A DNA stretch of 64,000 nucleotides from Archilochus colubris (taxonomy: Eukaryota > Chordata > Aves > Apodiformes > Trochilidae), in assembly GCA_023079485.1 (NCBI GenBank), contig CM041092.1, positions 759,627 through 823,626 on the forward strand, in the 5' to 3' direction. The notes beneath the pieces are model-generated. The model searched no databases, was not told the origin of the DNA, and was given only the letters and a program-made list of their open reading frames with translations. Shown piece by piece: positions 1-12,451 of this stretch (positions are counted from its first letter, which is position 1; each line of letters opens with the position of its first letter). The position numbers were made by a program, and so were the translations under genes.

Positions 1-1889
1 AGGGATTCCTGGAGGGATTCTGATGAGCTTTGGGCATCCAACCTGCCTCGTGGCTCACCTTTGCTGAGTCTCCCCAGAAACAGCACAAAGAGAAGAACAG
101 AGATTAGGTTTGCTCCATTTCCCCCCCCTCCCCCCTTTGTTTTAGAGATCTGATTAAAGCAGGAATGTGCTCAGGGAATATGAGTACAAAACTCCTGTAG
201 CTGAGGGGTCTGTGTGGGGCTGGGACCCCTCCTGATGCTTTGGGAGTGCTGGGAAATCCGTGGTGCTCAGCAAAGCTGCAAGAGTTTGGGGGCTGCTTGC
301 AGCTGAATCGTGTCTCATTGATACTTCTTATGTTTTCTTTGGATGCTGTTTTGCCTAGTGCTATGCTCTGCCTATTTCTGTTGCAGAAGGTATTTGATTT
401 TCCTTATCCACTGTTTGCCATGTTTAAAAAAAGAAAAATTAAAAATCTCTTTACATCCCCTCTCTACCCTGTACCCTTTTGGTGCTTTCATTCTGCTTGT
501 ACACCTAACCAGCCAAAGCATCCTCCAAAGTGTCTTCATTTCCCATTAGAGTTTTGTTCTCTGCGAGTCCTTCTGCCTCTCCAGTACCACAGGTAACATC
601 CTCTCACCCTTTTTGAACCAAAACCCCTCTATAATGAGTTTCTCTTCATTTTTCTGGCCACTTCTCTCTTCTTATTATTTCAGATTTAACCTCTAGGTGG
701 GAAGGTGAGAAGCTGCTCACTCACTATGATGTGACCTTGGCTACTGATGCCTTTATCTCTGAAAAAAAATATTTCAATTGGCTTGCCAGTATTTCCTTTT
801 CCTACCCTGGCAGCACACAGTCCTGATCTTGCCTGCCTTGCTCATGGCTTCTTTTGGGGGCAGCAAACTGGAATCCTCTGGTATCACTCAGGAATACACC
901 TGCTGCTGCAGAAGTGCTGATAAATTCAGGTCAGAGCAAGATCTGAATTTGCCTCTACTCCTCTAATATCAAATTGCCTTTGAAATGGTGACTATATATC
1001 TATATATATTTATTATTCAGAGGAGCAACACTGGTACAAATGCTGTGCAGGAGAAAACTGGCCCTTGCCACACCTTGGTACTTGGTCCTCCCGAGACATT
1101 TGGTTTGAACTGGAAAAAGGGATAAATGCTTTGTTTTGTTTCAGAAAAAGAGAGTGACCTCTGATGAGGGGTAAGGCAGCAGCTCACAGCTGGGCAGCAC
1201 AGCCTGCTACCAATGCCAGTCCAAACACTTTCAGCTGGCATCAAACTCTCTTCACCCTGTTTTGCAGAGGATAAAATAGGTGCACAAGGAGATTTGTGCA
1301 ATTTTTTTTTTTCCCAAATATTCTGAATTTAGATGTCCCAGTTCAGGCAGTTTGGGGCCAATTTTCCAGGATGCTGTTTCCAAGGAAAAGTGTGAAAAAC
1401 AGGAGGCCAGACTGGGAGCTGGGCTTTGAGCAGAGATGCACATCAGGGAGTAGCTCAGCTCTGGGGGCTTTGCCACACATCTGTGTGGGAGGGGAAGGGA
1501 GCAGTGGGATGGGACCAGGACCAGCACCATCCCTGGGGGGCTCAGCATGGTGAGACCCTCTGCTCTGGGAAGGATGGCTCAAAAAATGGAGAAACTTCTC
1601 TTCCAAAGGGTCTGGGTGGCAGTGACATTCATGCCCCAATCCTCCACAGGGAGATGCTCACAGCTGAATGGACTAAGCAGAGGAAAGGAAAAGGAGGATG
1701 CTTCACCACCCTTAATAGATAAATCATTTCTTATTCATACATCATCCATTTCAGAATACTTTCCTTTTCCAGAACCTTTGCATTTTAATGCATGTCTGGT
1801 TAAGGAAACGAGTAGATGAAGTTTACTTCTGTTTGTAATACATATTTTTTTATTTATCTGTGGGGAGAGGCAGAGGAAGAAGAAACAGA
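1..1889. other. non-coding stretch, no gene seen
   Basis: Open frames here are at most 118 codons, overlap on both strands, and show no recognisable domain. A C-rich run lies near 121-137 and a short TA-rich run near 993-1012. No mobile element is recognised. This is ordinary intergenic or intronic sequence as far as I can see. Confidence 0.6.
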
Positions 1890-1950
1890 TTTATTTTTTT
1901 CTTTTTTTTTTTTTTTTTCTTTCTCTTCTTTTTTTTTTTCTTTTTTTATT
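1890..1950. repeat. T-rich low-complexity tract
   Basis: About 60 bases are almost all T with scattered C and a few A. The following sequence reads on into ordinary unique DNA. It resembles a long polypyrimidine tract, but there is no credible exon after it. The opposite strand would be a poly(A)-like tract, though no retrocopy is recognisable beside it. Confidence 0.8.
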
Positions 1951-2494
1951 CCACTGTAGCATTTACACAGGTTTTCTAAACAGAGATTTGGGGAGATTTT
2001 TCACCCTTTTTTCCCCCAGCTTCTTAAGGTTTTCTGTACCTCAAGTAGCCAAAGCAGTTCAAGTTAATACTTAATGCAACACACTTTAAGAGATAGGCAT
2101 TTCTTGCAGTCAGGTCTCAATTAAGAGATAAAAGACAAAAAGTGCAAAGCACTTGATAAAGCTGAGCATACAAGGAGCAGCATGGAAGTGCTTGAAGCTG
2201 TCCATAGCGATAACTGGATAGCCAGCTGGAATCTTCTTGAAATGAAGTGGGTGCTCTAACTTATCAAATTCCACATATGGGGAAATTATTGGTGCCCACA
2301 GGGGTGATTAACACCAACTCAGTGGGTCAGAAACAAGCTGGGATAAAGGTGAAAACTGTATCTGACTATCAACACCAAATACATCCATTTAGAGGAAGAT
2401 AGCGGCAGCTTTTTTGCCTCCCTCTCTATCTGCAGTTGTGCAGGTTGTCAGGGTACTCACACACGGGAAGCTGCACATACAGAGGGTGCTGTAA
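1951..2494. other. non-coding stretch, AT-leaning
   Basis: This is unique sequence with no long open frame on either strand and no recognisable repeat. It leads into the pair of small hairpins just downstream. Confidence 0.5.
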
Positions 2495-2562
2495 AATGTG
2501 CAAATTGCCATGCACATTAAAATGTAATCTATTTTAATAAGTCATATTAAGATTACATTTTA
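2495..2562. repeat. two adjacent short inverted repeats (hairpin pair)
   Basis: The first inverted repeat pairs 2495-2502 (AATGTGCA) with 2511-2518 (TGCACATT) across an 8-base loop. The second pairs 2518-2530 (TAAAATGTAATCT) with 2550-2562 (AGATTACATTTTA), a perfect 13-base match across a 19-base loop. The two hairpins abut at 2518. I see no flanking duplication that would make this a transposon, and no known small RNA is recognised. Confidence 0.7.
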
Positions 2563-2620
2563 GATAATTGTGTGTTTATCTTACACAACAAATATTTGCC
2601 CTGCTGTATGTATTCACTAT

Positions 2621-2644
2621 CTCTGTCTCTCTCTCTCTCTCTCT
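2621..2644. repeat. (TC)n microsatellite
   Basis: A dinucleotide CT/TC run of about 24 bases has one G interruption at 2625. It lies inside non-coding sequence and is a likely length-variable locus. Confidence 0.85.
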
Positions 2645-2645
2645 A

Positions 2646-4323
2646 AATTACAAGTACTAGCACCAAAAGAGAAAACAACAATCAGCTGGAGCTCAGGGAA
2701 TCAAAGCCAGGGGGTTACATGTGGTTGGAAACTCCCCACATCTCCACCCAGCCCCCCGTGGTTCCCCTCCATCCCTGTGCCACCCCTGTCAGCAGTGCAT
2801 GGACCTTGGGGCTGGATTGGGCTCCCTGAGGATGCTCAGGATCTGGGGCCAAGTTTCTCCCTGGGGACACAGTTCATGTACACATAGCCCACGGGTGGGT
2901 TCCTCACCCTGGGTTTAGGATGGCTGCTGGCACGTTCTGCTGGGTCTCTGGTTGTTTTGGGGGTTTTGGCTGCTTTTCTGGGGAGCCTTGGTGTCCTGTG
3001 TTGTGTTTCTTGTGCAGCACCCAGCTCAGCCCCCTCACTGTGGGTGCTGAAATCAAGGTCTGTGGGAGGGAGGTCCTGTTAGCAGGCTTCAGAGCCCTGG
3101 GTGAAGGTGGTATGTGATGTTTGGTTGTGCAATGATCCAGGCATGGGTGTTGCTTGGTGCCTGTTCCAGGCTGCTCTGGTTTGTCCCCATCTGATTCCAG
3201 GTGGGTTTGTGTGGTTACTGCTGGTCGCTGCCTGCAGCCTGGGCCAGGTTGCTCTCAGCTGATGAGGGGCTGACACCTGCAGCACATCTCAAAGGACACT
3301 GCACTCTTTCAGAATGGTGTCACTGCCCTGCATTTAATCATTAATGTATTATAAACTGATGGGGTTTGCTCTCTGGTTTTGGTTGGCAGACTCTGAGAAC
3401 TGAAAGCAGAACCTCTCTGGGTATGGATGGCTGGGATATTCCTGGTTCTCCTTACTGGAGTGTGTCAAGTCCAGTGGCAGGGGGGTTTGTGGAAAGTCCC
3501 TTTATTTTGTGCCACACTTGGCAAGTTCTTCATTCAGCCTCAGAGCCCATCACCCTTATTTGCTTATTTCATGAGCTAGTTGGTTTTTTTTCCTATTTCT
3601 GATGGTTCTTCCCCTACTGTCTTCAGTAATTTCAAAGCTAGTATTTGCTCAGCTGCCAGAAATGAAATCTTATGACTTTACATCAGCTCTTTCATAAGGA
3701 AGTGCTGAGAAACAATCAGATGAACAATGGTGTCAGCAATAACACTGTGAGGGAGAAGGGGTTGGCCCTGGCTGTAGTCTTTGTTCTTGCCTGCTGGTTT
3801 AATGTCAGGAGGTTGTCACAGTGACATCCTTCAGCCTTGAGAGCTGAGGGCACCAAGCAGCTCCTTCCCTGGCCACAAACAAACTCACAGCTTCAGATGC
3901 CTCTTAACCTGCATCTCTAGGAGCTTCAAAGGATCAGCATGAGATGCATCTTCATCCCTCATGGTGGCAGAAAGCCCAGGACATTGTGCTCAGTGGGCTC
4001 AGGGGCTGTGCCTCCTCCTCTGCAAGGATCTTCTTTCTTTCCCCTTCCCTTGGAAAGTCAGGAGATGGGAAGTCAGTTTTGGGGGATAGACCCCTATTTC
4101 CTGCAGATATTTGTAACTGTGAGAGTAGATCCAGATTACTGGGGTGAAAAGTGTCCATGGAGACTGAGGTTTGTTTTCTCTTTATTGCCCATAGTCCATA
4201 AGGGACACTTTGGGTACCCCTTAAACTTTTTCTCCTTTTGTGGTTTTATTTGCTGGACCTTCTTCCTTGACCAACCTGTGCAGTGACTTCTGGAGGCAGC
4301 AGCTTCCCCGGGGGAGGTACAGA
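2646..4323. other. non-coding stretch, no gene seen
   Basis: Open frames reach about 115 codons (3939-4286), but they overlap with frames on the other strand and have no domain signature or supporting splice context. No mobile element is recognised. Confidence 0.5.
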
Positions 4324-4379
4324 CATCACTTCTGGCTTCATCACCTCTGGCTTCATCACCTCTGGCTTCATCACTTCTG
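4324..4379. repeat. 15-bp tandem repeat, about 3.7 copies
   Basis: The unit CATCACYTCTGGCTT starts at 4324, 4339, 4354 and, partially, 4369. The copies differ by C/T at one position. It is a short direct-repeat array in non-coding DNA. Confidence 0.85.
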
Positions 4380-7300
4380 TGATGTGTTTGAATCGTTTCG
4401 ATCTCTCTAGGAAAAACACTGGTTTATGAAACCTTGGCTTTTCCCAGTCAAAGGAAAGCCCTGTTCCACTGATTTAATTCTATTTATTTCAGGCAGTGTG
4501 GACTGGTGCACATCACAGCTAGCCCAGGAGCCCATCAGCTTTGGCTTTTTCTTCTTAAGGCACAGGGCAGAAAGGCAACTCCCATTCCAGGGCCTGTTTG
4601 ATAGCAAGCCACAACTTGAGTTAAGCAGGTGGCAGGGTGAAATATAAAAGGCTTGCTGAACAAAGAATTTTTATTTTCTGGTTTGTGCCTGCAGGGGAGG
4701 AATTATGAAAGCAAAGCAGAAACCTGACAGCCAAAGAGCATCCAGAATTTTTAAATGAACTCTTTCATTGTTCTTTTATAAAGCTATGCAGATTAATTAC
4801 AATTTACAAATAAAAGAGGGTTTTGCCATGATGGACTATTAAAAAAATTAACAAATGACCAAATGGCTCATTATACCTAAGAAATTGGTTTCTGAAGCTG
4901 CCTGAATAAACTCTCTGCCCCACTCACCTCTCGTCAGGGGCCTCAGCAAGCGGCCAAGCTCGGTCAGAGCAAAAGCTTTGAACCCAAGGGGGTGAGGAAC
5001 GATGCTCAGACAGTCCCAGTTTCATCAGATATCTGCTCATGGGACACTGGCAATCTCCCCAGCAGCATGCAGGGCTCTGGGGGGGTCCCCAGGCTGGAAG
5101 CTGTGGTGGTGGCACCCCCAGCCTCTGCCCCCCTCCCTGGGCACCCCCTCTCCTTGCTGAAATGCAGACACTTGTGTGGGACCCCGAAGTCACCTATTTG
5201 CTCTCTGGTTCTCCTGGGTGATCTCACTAAGCAGAAGCACTTGCTAATCCTCCATTCACATAGATAGAAGGTCAAAGTTGGTCAGTGAGCCAAGAAATAC
5301 CATATCAGGGTTTCTTTCCTCTCCAATTGAAAGAGGTATAAATTGTGGAATTAGTGTATTGATTGAAGGCTACAACTTCAAGCAATCACTTTTTCTGGCT
5401 TGACAAGATTATTTTATCCTACTTTTCTTTTATTATTATGTGTTGTATTTGAGTCATCCTTCAGGCAGATGAAGTGACAGCTTGATTTAACTCAATAAAA
5501 CCCACCAGTTAGGAAACCTACTGAGCCGAACAAAAGATGAAAACGACTGCGAGGGGAAGGTGCACAGTTAGTGTAAGCAAGCATAGCATGCTGGAGGAGG
5601 ACAATATTAACTGAAATTAGGCCCTAATCAATGCATTTCTATGGAAACTTGGGAGAAATTTGTAAGACCTGTGTGCTGGGCCAGTGAACAGCTAATGCTG
5701 GCTCCCTGGTAAAGAAGTGCCAGTAAAATTTCTGCCTCTGAGCAGTGCAAACAAAGCTGCCAGTGTGGCTCTGCTGGTCTGGAGCTGCACAAAGTTGGGT
5801 AATGTTGCTTTTCTGACAGATCTGAAAAGAAATGCTTAAGCAAGGGTTTGGGACGGTGGGGTAATTAACACGATATGGAGCCTCTGGACACTGGGGCTTT
5901 GTTGTGTGTGGCTGAACACAAGTGTGCTCTGTGTGAGCAGACACAGGACCACGAGCTGAGCTTGTAGGAGGGCAAGGGGCTGGCAGAGGAGAACCAGGGC
6001 TTTGCTCTCTGCTTCCAAACACCCAGACACGGGTGGCTCCTGCTGGGAGCCAGGGGTGGGAGGAAAGCAGCCAGAGTTCTACTGGATGCTGGGCATCTTC
6101 CAGAGGAAGGCTCACACTGACCCGATTTACTGGTATGGTTGTTTTGGGTGTTTTGGGGTTTTTTTCCATCTAGAAGAATATTTTCCACATGTGCCATCTG
6201 CAGAGCTGATGTGTGTTTGAAGTTAATCTTGTAGCACATAAATACATAGATACATATCCACCCCATCCTCTGCTTTGAGGATGCTTTGAGGATCCACCCC
6301 TGGCTAACCCCAGCAGGGTACTTGGCCTGAGCCTACTGCAAACCATCCCTGGGTTCACACTTTCCCTGCCTGGCCCATTTCAACTCCTGGCATTAAGGTG
6401 ATGTAGAAGCAGGAAAAGAACACCTTCCATTTGAGATCTCATGTGAAAGCCCAGGATGCCACATGGTTATTTTCAAAAACACGGTTTGTGGCTTTCAGGG
6501 GAGCTGAGAACATGCATTAACACTCATTAACTTCTGTGTAATTTCTCCCACCCAGCATCCTTTATCATTTAAAGTTGTTTTCCTCTTCCTGAGGAAGAGC
6601 GTACGTTGTCATGAGCTCCTTAAACTGCAGTTTGGTAAATGACTTGTTTAAATTTAAGGAAAAGAGGTTGTTGATAAGTATAGTTTTCTAATACTCTTCC
6701 TCAGCTGTCATTTACTTTGACTAAATTTATTTAAACCACCTTAACCTTTCAGAGAAAGGCCAGGAGATGTTTAAAAGAATAATATGTGTCTGACATTTTG
6801 GTTTACCAAAAGGACACCATCATAATTCTGTAGTGCCTCTGTTAAAAATAAGCTGGGAAAAGGAAACTAAAATCTCTTTTTCTTTCTGCTTAATTTTGAA
6901 AGAAGGGAAGGAAACGTGATTGATGGTTGCATCAGAAGTGACCTGCGAGGTGATCCCAGGTGCCTTGGGTTGTCACTGCACCCAGGTGTGCTGAGCATCC
7001 TCCACACCTGGCAGTGCTCCTCTCCCTGCTCAGCACCTGGGGGATTTATTATTGAGAACAGACTTTTAAAGTCTTGTGTGTGGGCCTGACCAGGGGCTGG
7101 GGCTGCCCTGGTGTCACCTGGTGCTGTGTCCCACTTCAGAGGGATGGGCTGAGCAGGGCTCTGACCTCGGGAGATGGTCTTAAAAATATAATGTGAGGCT
7201 TTAATATCTTTTAAATGTTCTTGCATTCTTTCTGTTTCCTGTGCCCTGGGATTGCTTGGCATCAGCAGGGTGGGAAGCTGGCATGGCCACCCATGGCTTA

Positions 7301-8029
7301 AGCATTTCCAGGTCTCAGGAGTTTATCCTCCAAAACCTGTAGTGCTTAAAGGAGTCATTTTGTATTTATTAGCAGCTTCAGAGTTACAGAGCTTCCTGCA
7401 CTCCTGGTGTTGCTCCCTGCCTAACACAGCTGTGTGTCACCAGGAGTACAGCAGTCCTACAGGCATTGCTTGTTGTAATTTTTAAGATATGATTACGTGT
7501 CAGTGGGAACTAATTTGTAAATAATTGGGCAAAGACTGCCCTCACTTTGGGCTGAAAAGTTGTTGCTGTGCTCTTGGTGAGATGAAGTTTTTCAGCCCTG
7601 CTCAGAGTACTTTGGATGTGTTGTGTTTCTCAGCGAGAGATCTGAATTTCTTGGTAAGATCCAGAAAGCACAGTGATGCCCCAGTCCTGCCCTGCATTAG
7701 CATCAGTAGCATGATTTAATTTCTGCAGTAAAACTGGGAAAACGTGTTCCTTTACAGGGTGAAACCTTCACGAGGTCCAGGTTTTCCCTTCTGGCCCTGG
7801 AAGGAAGAAGGATCCTGCCCTGTCCCAGCCCCTGGGATGTTCCTGCAGGACACAGCGTTCAGCACTGAGACTTCTGCAGCTGCTTGGATCTTCCCACGAG
7901 TGAGATGCAAAAGCAAACAAACTCTCTAACTTCCTGGCAAAAAGGGAGTTCTCAGAGCAAGGGTCTCTGCTTTGTGTCCACTGATAAACTCACCTCTGGA
8001 GGGCCAGCCAGGGCTGGGGGACAGGGACA
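4380..8029. other. non-coding stretch, no gene seen
   Basis: Only short open frames occur. The longest, about 176 codons on the minus strand at 5639-6169, overlaps frames of similar size on the same strand and shows no domain. Such overlaps are expected from stop-poor composition. AT-rich sections occur around 5340-5480 and 6530-6860. No mobile element is recognised. Confidence 0.5.
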
Positions 8030-8360
8030 GGGAGAGGCTGGGACAGCCAGCTGGGCCACCCCGGAGAGGACAGAGCCTTGGGACAGCCCCTGCTGACAGG
8101 GATGGAGAAGGGTTTTCCCTGTGGGAGGTGGCAGGAGGATGGGAGGCAGCAGGAGAGGCTCAGACTGGATGTCAGGAAACCTTACAGCAACTGGAGCAGA
8201 GGGAAGGGGCAGGAGAGGTGCCCAGATGTCTCCACCTGGGGAGGTTTCCAAGCCCAGACTGAATCCCTGTCTGACCCTGCTGCTGACCCAGCTTTCAGCA
8301 GGGCTTGGAGCTGGTGACCTTCTGAGGTCCCTTCCAACCTGGGTTATCTTATGATGCTCA
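8030..8360 (+). mobile_element. CR1 LINE fragment, 3' end, diverged
   Basis: The segment matches the layout of an avian CR1 3' end on the + strand. A 'GGCTCAGACTGGATGTCAGGA'-like stretch near 8157 corresponds to the CR1 ORF2 C-terminal coding region. A 'CCCAGATGTCTCCACCTGG' motif follows near 8221. The end carries the hallmark TGAGGTCCCTTCCAACCT (about 8323-8340) before an eroded ATTCTATG-type tail. Motifs were recognised from family knowledge. The 5' limit is uncertain, and there are too many changes for any open reading frame. The copy is dead and 5'-truncated, as most CR1 copies are. Confidence 0.75.
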
Positions 8361-8417
8361 CTTATTGTAGAGAGTGTATAAATTACTGCACTGATAGTAT
8401 TTGAAATAAAAAAATGA

Positions 8418-8478
8418 GGGGTTTGTGGTTTGATTTGGGGTTTTTTTGTTTTGCTTGTTTGTTTGTTTGTTTTTTGTA
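8418..8478 (+). repeat. G/T-rich tract (GTTT)n
   Basis: About 60 bases are nearly all G and T, with a GTTT core at about 8457-8472. It is the first of a series of G/T-only tracts on the same strand in this window. Confidence 0.75.
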
Positions 8479-8479
8479 C

Positions 8480-10283
8480 CAATGATTTTGGGAAGAGGTT
8501 TGGGTGCATCAGGGATGTCTGTCTGCAGGTCCCAGAGCCCTGGTGGTGCAGGTCAGCCCTGCCTAGGCAGAGTTCTGGCTGTGCACAGCTTCACTACTTA
8601 GGAAGAAGATTTTTTTCCCTTGTTCATAGAAAAAAAAAACTGGGAGAGAGTTTGCATAGTTTTTATTAATTACATCTTTCCTGGGGCTTGCAAACCAGAC
8701 TGGACTCTCCAGGTTTAGCTTGACTGTCATTTTGATTGCCCCTTGCCATTTGTGGGTGTAAAAGGAGCTGGCCTAAGGTTTGGGCTTTACTGAGGGAGAT
8801 CCTTTCTGGGTGATGTGCCATGGCCCTGCCCATCCACTCCTTTTGTGTGCTGTGGCCAGAGCACAGAAATAATGTTATCTCCAGTCTGCTCCAGCCCTGT
8901 GTTTGCAGAATTCAAGGTGTCTGTTTTCAAGTGATTACAAATCTCCTTTTTCTTAGCTCCTTCCCTTCCCAACCAAGCTGTGGCACTCCCCTGGTGCTGG
9001 CAGTGTCAGTGTGGGGACACAGGGACCATGCCAGTGGCCACCAAGCCAGCCCCTGCTGGGACAAACCTTTTGTGCTGCTCTCTGCAGTTATTTGAACATC
9101 CTAAGGGAGATCCACAGGGTTTGTGGTCCTTGCAGACCCCATCTGGGCAGTGTCTCCATCCATATTTCCCTCTGGGTGATGCTGCCAGCTCCCCTGCCCC
9201 CCAGCATCACCATCAGCACCAGCATCACCCCCAGGTGAGCACAGGCACAGCCCTAGGTGCCAGCAGGCATTTCTGGGGAATGTTTTCTTCTGCTAGATGA
9301 GGGGATTAAAAGAAATTATTTGAAATGTATTAAGGCACGGCTAGAAAATTGCAGAAATGGAAGGCTTCAAAGTGCAGAGCAGGGCTGAGGTGCACTCCTG
9401 CCCTCCTGCCCTTCCCCAGAGCCCTGGGAGTTAAGGACAGTGTCAGCTGTGACTCTGCATTTCCCTGCTTTTGTCAGCTTGTGTCACAACCTCAGCAATA
9501 TTTAAATGAATTTTTTTTAATATTATTTAATGTTCATATCCAGGTATTAAAGCCATAATTTCTTTTACTAAAAAGTGACATTTTGTAAAGTTCATTATTA
9601 TTTTTTTTTTTTACAGAGAAAATCTCAGGCACTTAAAAAAACCAGACATTAAATAATGGAACAGCAGTGTCTCCAGGCTAGCAGTCATCCCTACACTTTG
9701 TCATTTTAATACATGAATACCTGGGAAAAAGAAGTTTGCTAATACCTGGGTTATTTATCCTGACCCGGGCTGCCTGACCACCTGGGAGCTGCATCTTCAC
9801 TGCTCCCTGGGGTCCTGCTCATCCCACGGGCACCTCAGACCCTTTCTGCTGACACTTTTCCAGGGCATTTTCAGGCTGCAGCAGGAAAGTCTGGGTCAGG
9901 TTTGTGTCCAGCTGTGGTGTCCCCAGGAAGGTGAAGGGGGGTCTGCAAGTGATGGGTTGGGGTACCCAGGCTGCTGGAATTGGGGTGGTGGGGGGGAAAG
10001 ATGAAGGCTCAAACATCTTGAGATACAGGAGAGGAGCAGCCCAGGGGGTTGTGGTGTCCTCAGGCTCTCAGAAACCCCCCTGTCCTGCAGGGACACTGGG
10101 ACATGGTTGGTGGCCTCTCCTTTTGATCAGTCTTGAGACAGAAAGGAAAGGAAAACTTCTGCTTTCCAGGTGGAACTGGAGGAAGCAGCACATAAAGTTG
10201 GTAGTTTCTGAGCCTTTTCCTTCCAGAAGGAAAATATATTCTGCAATACTTCTCTTTGGGTCTGGCAACCCAGACCAAATAGG
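8480..10283. other. non-coding stretch, no gene seen
   Basis: The sequence is mixed and has short overlapping frames of no more than 138 codons. A T run occurs at about 9600-9613, and the 9480-9760 part is AT-rich. No mobile element is recognised. Confidence 0.5.
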
Positions 10284-10369
10284 ATTTAAAAGAATAGATT
10301 TAATGAATTTAAAAGTATAGATTTAATTTAAAAGAATAGATTTGATTTAAAATAATAGATTTAAAATAA
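10284..10369. repeat. AT-rich irregular tandem repeat
   Basis: The motif 'TTTAAAAGAATAGATTTAAT' recurs about four times with small changes, at a period of roughly 20-23 bases. It looks like a decaying AT-rich minisatellite. Confidence 0.7.
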
Positions 10370-11397
10370 TACTTTGCTGTGGGCAGCTGGCAGACATTAA
10401 AAAGTGTTAAATATGAGGGAATTTGGAGCATTCCTGATAGCACCCAACACAGAGCATGTGTAACCTGCACATCAGTGGGGAAAACTTAGCTGGTGTTACT
10501 GGAGATGATCAGACACCTGAAAGTGAATCTGGGTGGAAACCCCAGGTTACTGCTGAGCTGCCTCTCATGTCATTCTGTGTCTTAGGTATTTTTAGAGTTA
10601 GTTGCTTTTTACAAACAATTTCTGGATTTTAAGAGTTAGAGGCTTTTCTGGCCATGACCCTCCCCGTGGCAGTGGGTGCAGGGTTGGTGAATTCTGCAGC
10701 TCTAACACAGGCTCCTGACAAACACAACAAAAGTGCAAGTTGTGTGTTCCTTCTCCAGCACTTCAGTAGGAATATGTAGATATAGATATATGTATTTCAT
10801 TGTCCTGAGGGATAATTTCATTTATTGTACCCATTCTTTTCAAAGTGCTGTAGTGACTCAAAACTGTTGTTTCTTCTGACTAAAATATTCTTATGCAGGA
10901 GCATCATCTTCATGTATTTCTCTGTCTTCAGAAATGTTAATAAAAAAGTCAAGTCCATGCTTGCTTCAAGCCATATTTCTAGGAGTAAGAGCTTCAGTTC
11001 CTTCTTTCTGTAGCTCCTGGTAATTCCTTAGGAAGCCTCAAGTTAAGGAATATCCCTTCCCCAGCTTGTTCCAGGAGTGCCAGCAGCATCACTGCGTGCA
11101 CTGGTGCTGGTTCCTCTCTGAGTCCCCAGGCACCAGTTCTGGAAGTGCCATATTAATGAGTTAATGCCCTGTAACACTGCTGGGACAATACAAACCCTGC
11201 TATGGAGAGGGGAAAAGCCCCAAACCTCATGAAGAATGAATGTGGATTAACTTTCAAATCTACATACTACAAAAAAGAGGTCAGGTGCTACGGGGGTCAA
11301 AAGCCTGGCACAGGAGGATGTGTTGAGAGAGAGGTGAGTGGAATGTCTTCAGTTCAGAGGGAACCTTAGAGTATTTTTCTTTAGCCTTCAAGAAAAG
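10370..11397. other. non-coding stretch, no gene seen
   Basis: This is unique sequence with frames below 65 codons. A short ATAG/TATA-rich piece lies near 10776-10797. No element is recognised. Confidence 0.5.
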
Positions 11398-11742
11398 CTT
11401 TTTTTTTTCTTTCTTTTTTTTCTTTTTTCTTTTTTCTTTTTTCTTCCTTCTTTTTTTTTTCTTTTTTCTTTTTTTCTTTTTTCTTTTTTTCTTTTTTCTT
11501 TTTTTCTTTTTTTCTTTTTTTCTTTTTCTTTCTTCTCTTTCTTTTCTTCCTTTTTTTCTTGTTTTTCTTTCTCTTTTCTTGTTTTTCTTGTTTTCCTGGT
11601 TTTTCTGGTATTTCTTTTTTTTCTTGTTTTTTTTTCTTGTTTTTCTTTTTTCTCTTTTTTACTTTTTCCTTTTTTCTCTTTTTTCTTTTTTTTTTTCCTT
11701 TTTTCTTTCTTTTTTCCTTGTTTTTCCTTTTTTCTTTTTTTC
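11398..11742 (+). repeat. long T/C-rich tract, (CTTTTT)n-like
   Basis: Roughly 345 bases are almost entirely T and C on the + strand, built on C(T)5-7 units. The middle part (about 11555-11630) gains G in TTTTCTTG-type units. The frames in the tract (Phe/Ser-rich on +, Lys/Arg/Glu-rich on -) follow directly from the base pattern and are not genes. The tract ends in TTTTTTCAG, which resembles a 3' splice site, but no convincing exon follows. Confidence 0.9.
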
Positions 11743-12451
11743 AGAAACTTCTCCATCCTCTGTCTCCACAGAGCTGTGTTCTCATGCCCAGGTTTCTGTA
11801 GGATGGTGTTTTGCCACCTCTGGTGGATTTAAGGGGAGCTCTGGCTCGGTGCTGGTAACAGCACATCTTTAATAATCCACCTTGGTAACTGAGAACAGAG
11901 GATGCTATGAGTCAGGAAGAGGGGGGGTCCTGTTTGTCCCTCCCTGGGCGTCCCTCACAGGTGGATTTTGGGGTGTCTGAGCAGGGTATGGGCAGCCTCT
12001 TACAGGGCAGTTCCCCCCTGATTTGCAGCCCTGCTCCATCAGGTGCCTGGTGTCACATCCCTGGTGTGACAAACATTTGATGTGACACCCGTGCAGGCAG
12101 GTTGCTCCAGAGATATTTTTATAGGTCAGAGTAAATACCAGACATCCAGCCCTTCAGCCAGGCTGTGACTGCAGCTGCTGGGGAGCAGCATCCTGCAGCT
12201 CTGCTGCTCTGCCCAGCCCAGGGGCAGGGACCAGCAGGGATGGCAGCACTGGCTCCAGGTTCATCCAGGCTGAGCCAACTGGACACAATCTCTCTTTCCT
12301 CCTCCCTGCTGGAACCTACAGCAGGTGCCCAGCTGCCATCCCCCCATCCTGGAGAGCTGGGGATGCTCCTGTGACCCCACAGGGCTCAGCCACTTCTCCT
12401 TCCAGGCTCCATCCTGGAGCTGACCCTGAAACCAAGGCAGGAGAACTGGGG
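11743..12451. other. non-coding stretch before minisatellite
   Basis: No gene or mobile element is recognised. Frames are shorter than 100 codons and overlap the T/C tract or the downstream array. Confidence 0.5.

Noticed and set aside
11338..11872. Phe-rich 'membrane protein' frames and a Lys-rich minus frame
   Set aside because: They are low-complexity translation of the T/C tract.
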